Assembly: GCA_017505675.1 (NCBI GenBank)
Contig: JAFVOV010000056.1
Coordinates: forward strand, 1-8,067
Length of the DNA: 8,067 nt
Source: Clostridia bacterium
GTDB lineage: Bacteria > Bacillota > Clostridia > Christensenellales > Borkfalkiaceae
Direction of reading: 5' to 3'
Shown here: piece by piece, positions 1 to 7,103 of the stretch
Position numbering within the stretch: position 1 is the first letter of the stretch
Layout of the letters: the number at the start of each line of letters is the position of its first letter
Made by a program: the position numbers and the translations under genes
Notes under the pieces: generated by a model
The model's database searches: none
What the model saw: only the letters and a program-made list of their open reading frames with translations
Told to the model about the DNA's origin: nothing

Positions 1-693
1 ATTACAATCGTCGCAAATATAATCTAAAATCTTTGGCGCGTCTTTGGTTATTTGCTTACAGTCTTGGTTTTTGCAGTCCAAAACTCTCAAAGGATTTTTT
101 TCTAATCTTTCCTTACATAACGGACACATCTTGTCGATATTATCGCTTAAATATTCTTTTAACGCTTGTTCGTATTTTTGCCTGCAATTTTTGCAACCGA
201 TACTGTTTAAGTATAACGTTACGTTTTTAATCCCTACTTTATCAAGAAAGGTTTTTGCAAGCAAAATAGTTTCCGCGTCAATATTAGCGTCGCTTGCGCC
301 TAAAAATTCCACGCCGAATTGATGGAATTCACGAAGTCTTCCTGCCTGTGGGCGTTCGTAACGGAAGCATTGAGTAATATAGAAAAGTTTTTGCGGGAGC
401 GCAAGTGAACTCATACCGTTTTCAACGAAAGCCCTTGCTACGCCTGCCGTGCCTTCCGGCTTTAAGGTAATACTTCTGCCACCTTTATCTAAAAAGGTAT
501 ACATCTCTTTATTAACAATGTCTGTCGTTTCGCCTACGCCACGTAAGAACACTTCAGTATGTTCAAAAGTAGGCGTTCTTATTTCAGATGCGCCGAAAAC
601 CTTTGCGGTTTCACGAGCGGCGCGCTCAACGTATTGCCATTTATAACTGTCTACGGGCAAAACGTCTTTAGTGCCTTTTGGTACTGTTATCAT
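1..693 (-). CDS. hisS: Histidyl-tRNA synthetase (HisRS), N-terminal 231 residues; 3' end beyond window
   Basis: Class II aminoacyl-tRNA synthetase that activates histidine with ATP and charges tRNA-His in the cytoplasm. The reading frame opens at ATG 693-691 and runs off position 1 without a stop, giving 231 of the usual 420 or so residues. Visible landmarks are the N-terminal PKGTKD/LP start typical of the family, motif 1 around residues 37-49 (EIRTPTFEHTEVF), and motif 2 at 110-130, with FRYERPQAGR then EFHQFG, which binds ATP and the acceptor end. Residues 163-231 form a Cys-rich segment with paired cysteines at 167/170, 190/193, 207/212 and 227/230, followed in the family by the histidine-binding LVRGLDYY motif, which is off the window together with motif 3 and the anticodon-binding domain. 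The start is supported by AAAGGA seven bases upstream. The gene begins 11 bases after hslU, so it is probably cotranscribed with it. Identification is firm. Confidence 0.96.
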   Translation of the reverse strand, partial: MITVPKGTKDVLPVDSYKWQYVERAARETAKVFGASEIRTPTFEHTEVFLRGVGETTDIVNKEMYTFLDKGGRSITLKPEGTAGVARAFVENGMSSLALPQKLFYITQCFRYERPQAGRLREFHQFGVEFLGASDANIDAETILLAKTFLDKVGIKNVTLYLNSIGCKNCRQKYEQALKEYLSDNIDKMCPLCKERLEKNPLRVLDCKNQDCKQITKDAPKILDYICDDCN

Positions 694-700
694 TTTAATT

Positions 701-706
701 TCCTTT
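701..706 (-). promoter_or_regulatory. Ribosome binding site of hisS overlapping the hslU stop codon
   Basis: On the minus strand the site reads AAAGGA, separated from the hisS ATG by seven bases. Two of its bases lie in the hslU TAA (707-705), so ribosomes ending hslU would release on top of the hisS initiation site. This decides the hisS start and suggests translational coupling, which is inference. Confidence 0.75.
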
Positions 707-2009
707 ATAGTATATATTTCTTTAAATCTTTGCTCTTCTTTTCGCCACCGAGTTTTTCAATGACGTACGCTTTATCAATAATTATTTCCTTGCCCGTTCC
801 GTCCGCTTCAAAAGATATGTCTTCAATAAGGTTTTCCATAACGGTATGAAGTCTTCTTGCACCGATATCTTCGCTGGTGGTGTTCATATCTTCAGCCATA
901 GCCGCAATTTCAGATATAGCGTCGTCAGTAAACTTCAATTCTACGCCATCAACCTTTAAAAGCGTTGCGTATTGAAGAGTTATAGCGTTTCTTGGCGTTG
1001 TTAAAATATCTATAAAATCTTGTTTGGTTAAACTATTTAATTCAACCAAAATCGGGAAACGCCCTTGAAGTTCTGGTATTAGGTCACTAACCTTTGAAAC
1101 GTGGAAAGCGCCTGCCGCAATAAATAAAACGTAATCGGTTTTAATAGCGCCGTATTTAGTCATAACGGTAGAGCCTTCAACGATAGGAAGAATATCCCTT
1201 TGAACGCCTTCTCTTGAAACGTCTTGTCCGCCGCCCTTGTTACCTTTCGCAGCGATTTTATCAATTTCGTCAATAAAAATTATACCTTCGTTTTCCGCAC
1301 GGCGAATTGCTTCTTCATTAACCGAATCTTTATCAATAAGTTTATCCGCTTCTTCTTCTAAAAGAAGTTTTCTTGCTTCTTTTACGGTAAGTTTACGTTT
1401 CTTGCGTTTTTTAGGCATCATATCACCGAAAATGCTACCTATGCTTATTTCCGCACCACCGGGGATTAATTCCATTGACTTTGGCTTATCTGCAATTTCA
1501 ACTTCAATAACTTCGTTATCGTAATAACCTTTTTTAAGACCTTCTAAAATATTCTTTTCAAAAATATCTTGCGGAGTTTCGCCCCTATCTAAACGGCGAA
1601 CTTCTGCTATTATTTTAGAAAGTTTTACGTCAACTGCAGCGCCTGCTTTTTCAGTAACTTTATTAAAGCGTTCTTCTTTTACTAACCTAACCGCGCATTC
1701 AACTAAATCGCGTATCATAGACTCAACGTCACGCCCAACGTAACCAACTTCAGTATACTTGGTTGCTTCAACCTTTACGAACGGCGCGCCTACGAGTTTT
1801 GCAAGCCTTCTTGCAATTTCCGTTTTACCAACGCCAGTTGGCCCTTTCATTATAATGTTCTTTGGCGTAATTTCTTCCATTTCGGTAGGAGTAAGCCTAC
1901 TTCTTCTATAACGGTTACGGAGCGCGATAGCAACCGCCTTTTTAGCGCCGTGTTGACCGATAATATATTTATCAAGTTCCGCTACTATTTGTTTAGGACT
2001 TAAATTCAT
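705..2009 (-). CDS. hslU: HslU (ClpY), ATP-dependent unfoldase subunit of the HslVU protease
   Basis: AAA+ hexamer that binds, unfolds and threads substrates into the HslV peptidase in the cytoplasm. The 434 residues are close to the E. coli (443) and Bacillus (467) forms. In order: N-terminal helices with LDKYIIGQ (12-19), Walker A GPTGVGKTE (56-64), the pore loop GYVG (89-92) that grips substrate, the HslU-specific I domain (about 105-240, with a basic KKRKKRK stretch near 200-206), Walker B IIFIDEID (243-250), sensor region FIAAGAFH (296-303), PELQGRFP (312-319) with the likely arginine finger R317, and sensor 2 GARRLH (383-388). The C-terminal KYIL resembles the family tail that inserts between HslV subunits and activates them. 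It begins one base after the hslV stop, with its ribosome binding site inside hslV, fitting equal production of both partners. No key residue is missing. Confidence 0.98.
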   Translation of the reverse strand: MNLSPKQIVAELDKYIIGQHGAKKAVAIALRNRYRRSRLTPTEMEEITPKNIIMKGPTGVGKTEIARRLAKLVGAPFVKVEATKYTEVGYVGRDVESMIRDLVECAVRLVKEERFNKVTEKAGAAVDVKLSKIIAEVRRLDRGETPQDIFEKNILEGLKKGYYDNEVIEVEIADKPKSMELIPGGAEISIGSIFGDMMPKKRKKRKLTVKEARKLLLEEEADKLIDKDSVNEEAIRRAENEGIIFIDEIDKIAAKGNKGGGQDVSREGVQRDILPIVEGSTVMTKYGAIKTDYVLFIAAGAFHVSKVSDLIPELQGRFPILVELNSLTKQDFIDILTTPRNAITLQYATLLKVDGVELKFTDDAISEIAAMAEDMNTTSEDIGARRLHTVMENLIEDISFEADGTGKEIIIDKAYVIEKLGGEKKSKDLKKYIL

Positions 2010-2010
2010 A

Positions 2011-2550
2011 TTAACCCCCTATTACTTCGCAAGTGATGTGGTCGTTAGTGAACACGCAAATTTCACTTGCAATTTTGAGTGATTTTTTAACTATTTCTTC
2101 AGCGGAATAATCCGTTTCTTGACGGAGAGCGCGCGCCGCTGCAAGCGCGTAATTACCACCGCTACCTATTGCGCAAACACCGCCGTCGGGTTCAATAACT
2201 TCGCCCGTACCGGAAATTACTAATAAGCAATCTTTATCAGCGGTAATCATCATTGCTTCAAGTTTTCTTGCTTTATCACTTCTCCAAAGTTCAGCAAGTT
2301 CAACCGCGCTTCTCATAAGGTTACCAGAATATTTGTTAAGCATCTCTTCAAATCTTTCAGACAAACTGAACGCGTCTGAAACAGAGCCGGCAAACCCTAA
2401 AATAACCTGTCCGTTATAAATACGCCTTACTTTAACGGCGTTGCTTTTAAAAACCACCGATTCGGACATAGTAACTTGTCCGTCACCCGCGATTGCAGTT
2501 TTGCCATCCTTTTTAACAGCGCAAATGGTAGTACCCCTAAATTCTATCAT
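2011..2550 (-). CDS. hslV: HslV (ClpQ), threonine peptidase subunit of the HslVU protease
   Basis: Proteasome-related N-terminal-nucleophile peptidase forming a double hexamer capped by HslU. The 179-residue chain matches the family (176 in E. coli, 181 in Bacillus). The sequence starts MIEFRG followed by TTI, so Thr7 is the expected catalytic residue after removal of a six-residue propeptide at the Gly6-Thr7 bond; E. coli has only the Met to remove. Also visible are GDGQ (22-25, with the Asp matching E. coli Asp17), the K40 in KVRR that matches catalytic Lys33, FAGS (53-56) and GSGG (129-132). The helix around WRSDKARKLEA (89-99) is one residue shorter than I remember for E. coli and Bacillus. 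The start overlaps the end of trmFO by 14 bases and follows a strong AAGGAG. Bacillus has xerC (codV) between trmFO and hslV; here there is nothing. Confidence 0.98.
   Translation of the reverse strand: MIEFRGTTICAVKKDGKTAIAGDGQVTMSESVVFKSNAVKVRRIYNGQVILGFAGSVSDAFSLSERFEEMLNKYSGNLMRSAVELAELWRSDKARKLEAMMITADKDCLLVISGTGEVIEPDGGVCAIGSGGNYALAAARALRQETDYSAEEIVKKSLKIASEICVFTNDHITCEVIGG
2015..2020 (-). promoter_or_regulatory. Ribosome binding site of hslU inside the last codons of hslV
   Basis: AGGGGG on the minus strand lies within the final Ile-Gly-Gly codons of hslV, five bases before the hslU ATG. The C-terminal glycines of HslV are therefore also the initiation signal of its partner, which supports the chosen hslU start and suggests coupled synthesis. 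Confidence 0.75.
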
Positions 2551-3853
2551 AGTCTATCTCCTTTTTGAACTCTTCAACCGCTAATAAACTTCTTTCAGCC
2601 ATAGCGCGTTTTCTTTCAGCCTTATCCCTGATTACTTGATTTAACGGTGGGAGTATGCCAAAGTTAGCGTTCATAGGCTCAAAGTCCTTATTTTCAGTCG
2701 TTATATATTTTGCCAAAGCGCCAAGCACCGTTTGGTCGGATACAGTAACGCTTTTACCGTCTTTTAATTTTCTTTCTAAATATATTGCAGCCATAAGACC
2801 GCTTGCCGCGCTTTCAACGTAACCTTCAACCCCCGTTATCTGCCCGGCAAAATATATTTTGCCGTTGCTTTTAAGTGAATAATCGGGGTTTAATACCTTT
2901 GGCGAATTTATAAAAGTGTTGCGGTGCATAACGCCGTATCTTAAATACTCTGCATTTTTAAGCGCAGGTATAATTGAGAACACCCTTTTTTGCTCGCCCC
3001 AAGTAAGATTAGTTTGAAAACCCACCATATTATACATACTGCCGCTTTGGTCTTCTTTACGAAGTTGCAAACACGCGTAAGCCCATCTGCCCGTTTTCGG
3101 GTCTGTAAGCCCTACGGGTTTAAGCGGTCCAAAACGCAAGGTATCTTGACCGCGAGCCGCCATTATTTCAACAGGCATACAACCTTCAAAAACAGATGCC
3201 GTTTCAAAATCGTGCAGTTTTGCGCGTTCGGCGGTTTTTAACGCTTCGATAAATTCGGTATACTGCTCTTTATTCATAGGGCAGTTAATATGGTCGCCGT
3301 TGCCTTTATCGTACCTATCACCGAAAAAGGCGTTTTCCATATCTATACTTTCAAAATCGACTATCGGCGCGGAAGCGTCATAAAAATACAGTCCGCCACC
3401 AACCAAATTTTTCAAGTTTTCCGATAACTTTTCCGTTGTCAAAGGCCCGCTTGCAACAATGGTATAATCGTTATCGTTTATGCTTGTAACTTCTTCGCTT
3501 ATATGCGTAATATTAGGATGCGTTTTTAATTTTTCAGTAATATAATCTGAAAACTTTTCTCTATCAACGGCAAGCGCGTTGCCCGCAGGAACTCTGCTTT
3601 TATCCGCCGCTTCAACCACTAAAGAACCTAGTCGGCGCATTTCTTCTTTAAGTAACCCTGCCGCGTTACCGAAAATATCGTTACTTTTTAATGAATTAGA
3701 ACAAACTAATTCCGCATATTTATCGCTTAAATGCGCGGGCGTTTTTTTAAGCGGTTTAATATCTATAAGTTCAACTTTTACGCCGTGCGTAGCCAAATAG
3801 AACGCCGCTTCACTACCGGCAAGCCCGCCACCGATTACTTTAACCTTTTGCAT
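2537..3853 (-). CDS. trmFO: TrmFO, methylenetetrahydrofolate- and FAD-dependent tRNA (uracil-5-)-methyltransferase
   Basis: Makes ribothymidine at position 54 in the T loop of tRNAs, taking the carbon from 5,10-methylenetetrahydrofolate and the electrons from reduced FAD; formerly called Gid. The 438 residues fit the usual length of about 435. The N terminus carries the dinucleotide-binding GGGLAGSEAA (8-17) and an acidic end to the second strand (ELIDIKP). Cys51 in LVCSNSLKS and Cys225 in EGCMPVE correspond to the two functionally important cysteines described for the Bacillus enzyme. The family blocks FGPLKPVGL (241-249), GRWAYACLQLR (255-265), LRYGVMHRNTF (304-314) and the C-terminal FAD-binding FAGQITGVEGY (335-345) are all present. 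It overlaps topA by 14 bases at its start and hslV by 14 bases at its end. No clear Shine-Dalgarno precedes its ATG (only GAG close to the start), so initiation probably depends on translation through topA. Confidence 0.98.
   Translation of the reverse strand: MQKVKVIGGGLAGSEAAFYLATHGVKVELIDIKPLKKTPAHLSDKYAELVCSNSLKSNDIFGNAAGLLKEEMRRLGSLVVEAADKSRVPAGNALAVDREKFSDYITEKLKTHPNITHISEEVTSINDNDYTIVASGPLTTEKLSENLKNLVGGGLYFYDASAPIVDFESIDMENAFFGDRYDKGNGDHINCPMNKEQYTEFIEALKTAERAKLHDFETASVFEGCMPVEIMAARGQDTLRFGPLKPVGLTDPKTGRWAYACLQLRKEDQSGSMYNMVGFQTNLTWGEQKRVFSIIPALKNAEYLRYGVMHRNTFINSPKVLNPDYSLKSNGKIYFAGQITGVEGYVESAASGLMAAIYLERKLKDGKSVTVSDQTVLGALAKYITTENKDFEPMNANFGILPPLNQVIRDKAERKRAMAERSLLAVEEFKKEIDYDRI
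2558..2563 (-). promoter_or_regulatory. Ribosome binding site of hslV within trmFO
   Basis: AAGGAG on the minus strand, seven bases upstream of the hslV ATG and lying inside the last codons of trmFO. It is a near-perfect Shine-Dalgarno and fixes the hslV start at 2550, so the MIEFRG propeptide is very likely genuine. Confidence 0.85.
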
Positions 3854-6005
3854 TTTTCTCGTACTTACACTTTTTAGACGAACATTTTACCTTTCCGTCA
3901 ACACTAATTAAATAAGAGCCACATTCGGGGCATTTTTCACCCGTTGGAACATCCCAACTCATAAACTTACAAGTGGGGAAATCTGAACAACTGTAATATA
4001 GCGTTCCCTTTTTACTAACCATCTTTCTAGTAGGCTTTCCGCAAGTTGGGCAAACGCCAACCGTTTCCGCTAAACTTACGGTGTTGGTGCATCTTGGGAA
4101 ATTTGAGCAGGCGAGGAATTTTCCGAACTTGCCTTCCCTTTCTACCATAACCCCGCCACATTTAGTACAAATTTTATCGGTGGGGATTGCAACCTTTTCG
4201 TTTACCGCCTTAATGTTTTGACAGTTAGGGTGATTTGAGCAAGCGTAATAATTGCCGTATTTACCGCTGTTAATTATCATAGGCGCGCCACATTTTTCAC
4301 AAAGAACTTCCGTAATTTTAGAGTTGCGGAGTTGTTCTTCAAACGGCTTATAAAAATCTGCTATAAGTTTATGCCAGTCTTTACCGCCTTCACCTATATC
4401 GTCAAGGTCGTCTTCCATCTTTGCCGTAAACGATATATCCATAATGTCTGGAAAATATTTAACCAAAAAGTCAATAAGGTCGTAACTTACGGGATTAGGA
4501 ACTAAATATTTTTTATCTTTTTTAACGTATTCACGCTTTTTATCTGAAAGTTTTGCCATAATAGTAGCGTAAGTGGACGGTCTACCTATCCCCTTATCTT
4601 CCATGTGCTTAATAAGCGTTGCTTCGGTATAGCGCGTGGGCGGTTTTGTAAATTTTTGTTCTTTAAATAATTTATTGAGTTTTAGCGTTTCGCCTTCGGT
4701 AAGCGCAGGCAAAAGCGCGTTTCTGCTGTCTTCGTCTTCTTCCTTTTTAGTATCGTCGTAAACGACGGTATACCCTTTAAACAACAAAGTTTTACCGCTA
4801 GTTTTAAACACGTAATCGTTTGCGCCGACTTCTACGGCAACGCTATCGTATTTTGCTTCAGCCATTTGCGACGCGATAAACCTATCGTAAATTAACTTAT
4901 AAAGTTTATACTGGTTTTTATCTAAAATATCTTTAACGCTTTCAGGCGTTCTATTGATATCTATCGGGCGAATTGCTTCGTGCGCGTCTTGCGCGTCCTT
5001 TTTAGAACGGTAAACGTTGGGTTTTGACGGAACGTAATCCGCGCCGTAGTTTTCTTTTATATAATCTAACGCGCTCCTTTGCGCTTCTAAAGATACCCTT
5101 ACGGAGTCCGTTCTCATATAGGTAATAAGCGCCACGTTCCCACGCGGAGTTTCAACGCCTTCGTATAACCTTTGCGCAACCTGCATAACTTGTGGTGCTG
5201 TAAGATTTAACTTTATTGAGCCGTCTTGTTGAAGCGTTGAAGTGATAAAGGGCGCAGGCGCGTGAGTTTTCATAACCGCGCGCTTAATACTTTTAACGTA
5301 AAACCTTGCGCGGTTTAATTCTTCTTCAACCATTGCCGCTTCGTCAGCGCTTGACGGTTTATATTTTTTGCCTGCCTTTTCTACGAGCAAAACTTTAAAG
5401 TTAGACTTATTTTCCGGCTGAACGTCTGCTTTTAAATTCCAATATTCTTGCGGTTTAAAAGCCAAAATTTCACGCTCTCTATCAACAACCATTTTAAGCG
5501 CAACGGACTGAACGCGCCCTGCTGATAAATTATCGTTAAGGCGACAACTTGCCGCAGGTGAAATGCTATAACCAACTATACGGTCTAACACCCTACGCGC
5601 TTGTTGCGCGTCAACTAAATTCTTATCAATTTTTCTAGGATTTTCAAGCGCCTTTTTTACCGCTTTTTCTGAAATTTCGTTAAACTCAATGCGGTTAAGC
5701 GAATTTTCGTCAAGCCCTAAAACTTCTGCTAAATGCCAAGATATTGCTTCACCTTCTCTATCCGGGTCGGTTGCGAGATAAATTTTATCTGCTTTTTTTG
5801 CTGAAGTTTCTAATCTTTTTATATCTTGCTTTTTTTCGGGGGCAATAACGTAGTGCGGTTCAAAATTATTAGCGATACTTACGCTCATATAATTTACCGG
5901 CAAATCCCTTATATGCCCTTTTGATGCGTCAACTTTATAATCGCCCTTTAAAAATTTCTCAATAGTTTTGGCTTTGTGGGGTGATTCTACTATAATTAAC
6001 TGCAT
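3840..6005 (-). CDS. topA: DNA topoisomerase I (type IA) with four C-terminal tetracysteine fingers
   Basis: Relaxes negative supercoils by cutting one DNA strand through a 5'-phosphotyrosine link and passing the other through. The 721 residues compare with 691 in Bacillus. The Toprim domain starts at residue 2 (LIIVESPHKAK, with catalytic Glu7) and contains the metal-binding triad D80, D82 and E84 in ATDPDREGEA. SAGRVQSVAL (161-170) and the active site ITYMRTDS follow, with Tyr296 as nucleophile and Arg298 matching the E. coli Tyr319/Arg321 pair. PPTRYTEATL and GIGRPSTYA (455-480) complete the core. Beyond residue 565 come four Cys4 units: 569/572/589/595, 613/616/633/639, 652/655/673/679 and 692/695/708/713, which in this family bind DNA and zinc. 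The ATG directly follows the dprA stop with no gap, after a GGAGG site. All catalytic residues are intact. Confidence 0.98.
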   Translation of the reverse strand: MQLIIVESPHKAKTIEKFLKGDYKVDASKGHIRDLPVNYMSVSIANNFEPHYVIAPEKKQDIKRLETSAKKADKIYLATDPDREGEAISWHLAEVLGLDENSLNRIEFNEISEKAVKKALENPRKIDKNLVDAQQARRVLDRIVGYSISPAASCRLNDNLSAGRVQSVALKMVVDREREILAFKPQEYWNLKADVQPENKSNFKVLLVEKAGKKYKPSSADEAAMVEEELNRARFYVKSIKRAVMKTHAPAPFITSTLQQDGSIKLNLTAPQVMQVAQRLYEGVETPRGNVALITYMRTDSVRVSLEAQRSALDYIKENYGADYVPSKPNVYRSKKDAQDAHEAIRPIDINRTPESVKDILDKNQYKLYKLIYDRFIASQMAEAKYDSVAVEVGANDYVFKTSGKTLLFKGYTVVYDDTKKEEDEDSRNALLPALTEGETLKLNKLFKEQKFTKPPTRYTEATLIKHMEDKGIGRPSTYATIMAKLSDKKREYVKKDKKYLVPNPVSYDLIDFLVKYFPDIMDISFTAKMEDDLDDIGEGGKDWHKLIADFYKPFEEQLRNSKITEVLCEKCGAPMIINSGKYGNYYACSNHPNCQNIKAVNEKVAIPTDKICTKCGGVMVEREGKFGKFLACSNFPRCTNTVSLAETVGVCPTCGKPTRKMVSKKGTLYYSCSDFPTCKFMSWDVPTGEKCPECGSYLISVDGKVKCSSKKCKYEKNAKG

Positions 6006-7103
6006 TTATTCCTCCATTCCGTTTGCGGTAAGTCCGTAAACGTTTCCGCTCTTTACCACCAACCCTTTTATTTCAAGAATTGATAGCGTAGGCGTTAATT
6101 CAAACGCGCGCAAATTTAACGCGCCACTTAATTTTTCTATATGTTGCTCTCCGTCTTTTAATGCGGAAATAACTTCTCTTTCCCGTTCGGTAAGTTCAAT
6201 TTTCGGCTTTTCACTATACTCACCGTAAAATTCCAAAATATCTTTAGGCGTATCGGTAAGCATTGCACCACGCTTAATTAAGTCGTTACAACCTGCGCCC
6301 GATTCTATACCTGCGCTATATGGAATAGCAAAAAGGTCTTTACCGTATTCTTCAGCGTATTCTGCGGTATATAAAGTTCCGCTCTTTTTCGCACCGCTTA
6401 CGATAAGCGCGCCAACGCCGAGCGCCGCGATAATTCTATTACGCACGGGGAAGTGATAAGGTCTTGGCGTAGTTTCGGGTGGATATTCACTAATTGCAAG
6501 CGAGCCACTCTCCACTACTTTATTCAGTAAATCTAAATTACTTTTCGGATAAACGTTATCAAATCCGCCGGCGATAACTGAAATCACCTTGCCTTTCTTT
6601 TCAACTGCCGTTTTAAGCACCGCGCAGTCAACGCCTTCGGCAATGCCCGTTACAAGGGTAAAATTTGCTCTTAATAATTCTTCAGAATAATTTTCCGCAA
6701 GTTTAATTGAAAGCGGTAAACTTTTTCTGCTACCAACAACTGCAAAACTTTTTTCTTTTAAGAGATTTAAGTTGCCTTTCGCGTAAAGCACTAACGGCGG
6801 ATGTGGGATGACTTTTAAATTTTCAGGATAATTTTCCGATTTAAGCGTTACTGCTATAACCGATTTATCGTTTAACCTTTTTATAACCCCGCTAAAATAA
6901 TCTCTGTTTGCAGAATTTATAACGGTGTTAAATTCATTCTCCCCTATCGCGTTTATTATATACTCTTTAAGGGAAAGTAAAACGGCTTTTAGAGCGCTTT
7001 TACCACTTATTTTGTTAAATAATTCAAACTTATGCTTATATTCTAACCCTAAAAAACTATCAAGCCAGATTAAGCAAAGTTCTTCTTGATTATACTTAAC
7101 CAT
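6006..7103 (-). CDS. dprA: DprA (Smf), DNA-processing protein that loads RecA on single-stranded DNA
   Basis: DprA binds incoming or exposed single-stranded DNA and recruits RecA in natural transformation. From ATG 7103 the protein has 365 residues: an N-terminal helical (SAM-like) region to about residue 80, an extended Rossmann fold (about 95-290), and a C-terminal winged-helix-like region (about 305-362). Family blocks are FAVVGSRK (120-127), TGIAEGVDCAV (152-162), FPVRNRIIAAL (218-228), SGTLYTAEYA (241-250) and GAGCNDLIKRGA (269-280). The usual Pro-Gly in the AVPG block reads Ile-Pro-Tyr here (260-262), and several positions differ from better known members. A longer reading from TTG 7148 is possible, but the ATG lies in a TAATG overlap with the comM stop and gives a normal N terminus. 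The Shine-Dalgarno is weak (CAGG), suggesting coupling to comM. Whether the organism is naturally transformable cannot be judged from this window. Confidence 0.95.
   Translation of the reverse strand: MVKYNQEELCLIWLDSFLGLEYKHKFELFNKISGKSALKAVLLSLKEYIINAIGENEFNTVINSANRDYFSGVIKRLNDKSVIAVTLKSENYPENLKVIPHPPLVLYAKGNLNLLKEKSFAVVGSRKSLPLSIKLAENYSEELLRANFTLVTGIAEGVDCAVLKTAVEKKGKVISVIAGGFDNVYPKSNLDLLNKVVESGSLAISEYPPETTPRPYHFPVRNRIIAALGVGALIVSGAKKSGTLYTAEYAEEYGKDLFAIPYSAGIESGAGCNDLIKRGAMLTDTPKDILEFYGEYSEKPKIELTEREREVISALKDGEQHIEKLSGALNLRAFELTPTLSILEIKGLVVKSGNVYGLTANGMEE
6011..6015 (-). promoter_or_regulatory. Ribosome binding site of topA within the end of dprA
   Basis: GGAGG on the minus strand, five bases before the topA ATG, formed by the last Met-Glu-Glu codons of dprA. 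The dprA stop TAA (6008-6006) directly abuts the topA ATG (6005-6003), so termination and reinitiation occur at the same spot. Confidence 0.8.

Noticed and set aside
709..745. Possible promoter for hisS at the end of hslU (TATACT on the minus strand)
   Set aside because: The hexamer resembles a -10 box, but nothing like TTGACA lies about 17 bases upstream, and the AT-rich end of hslU easily yields such a match by chance.
1404..1422. Lys/Arg-rich stretch of HslU as a sign of insertion or fusion
   Set aside because: A basic run at this point of the I domain is a normal feature of HslU in Gram-positive bacteria.
3840..4300. Four tetracysteine fingers at the TopA C terminus as an unusual feature
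   Set aside because: The number of such fingers varies from about three to five among bacterial TopA proteins, and the spacing here is typical, so it is described with the gene and not raised as a finding.
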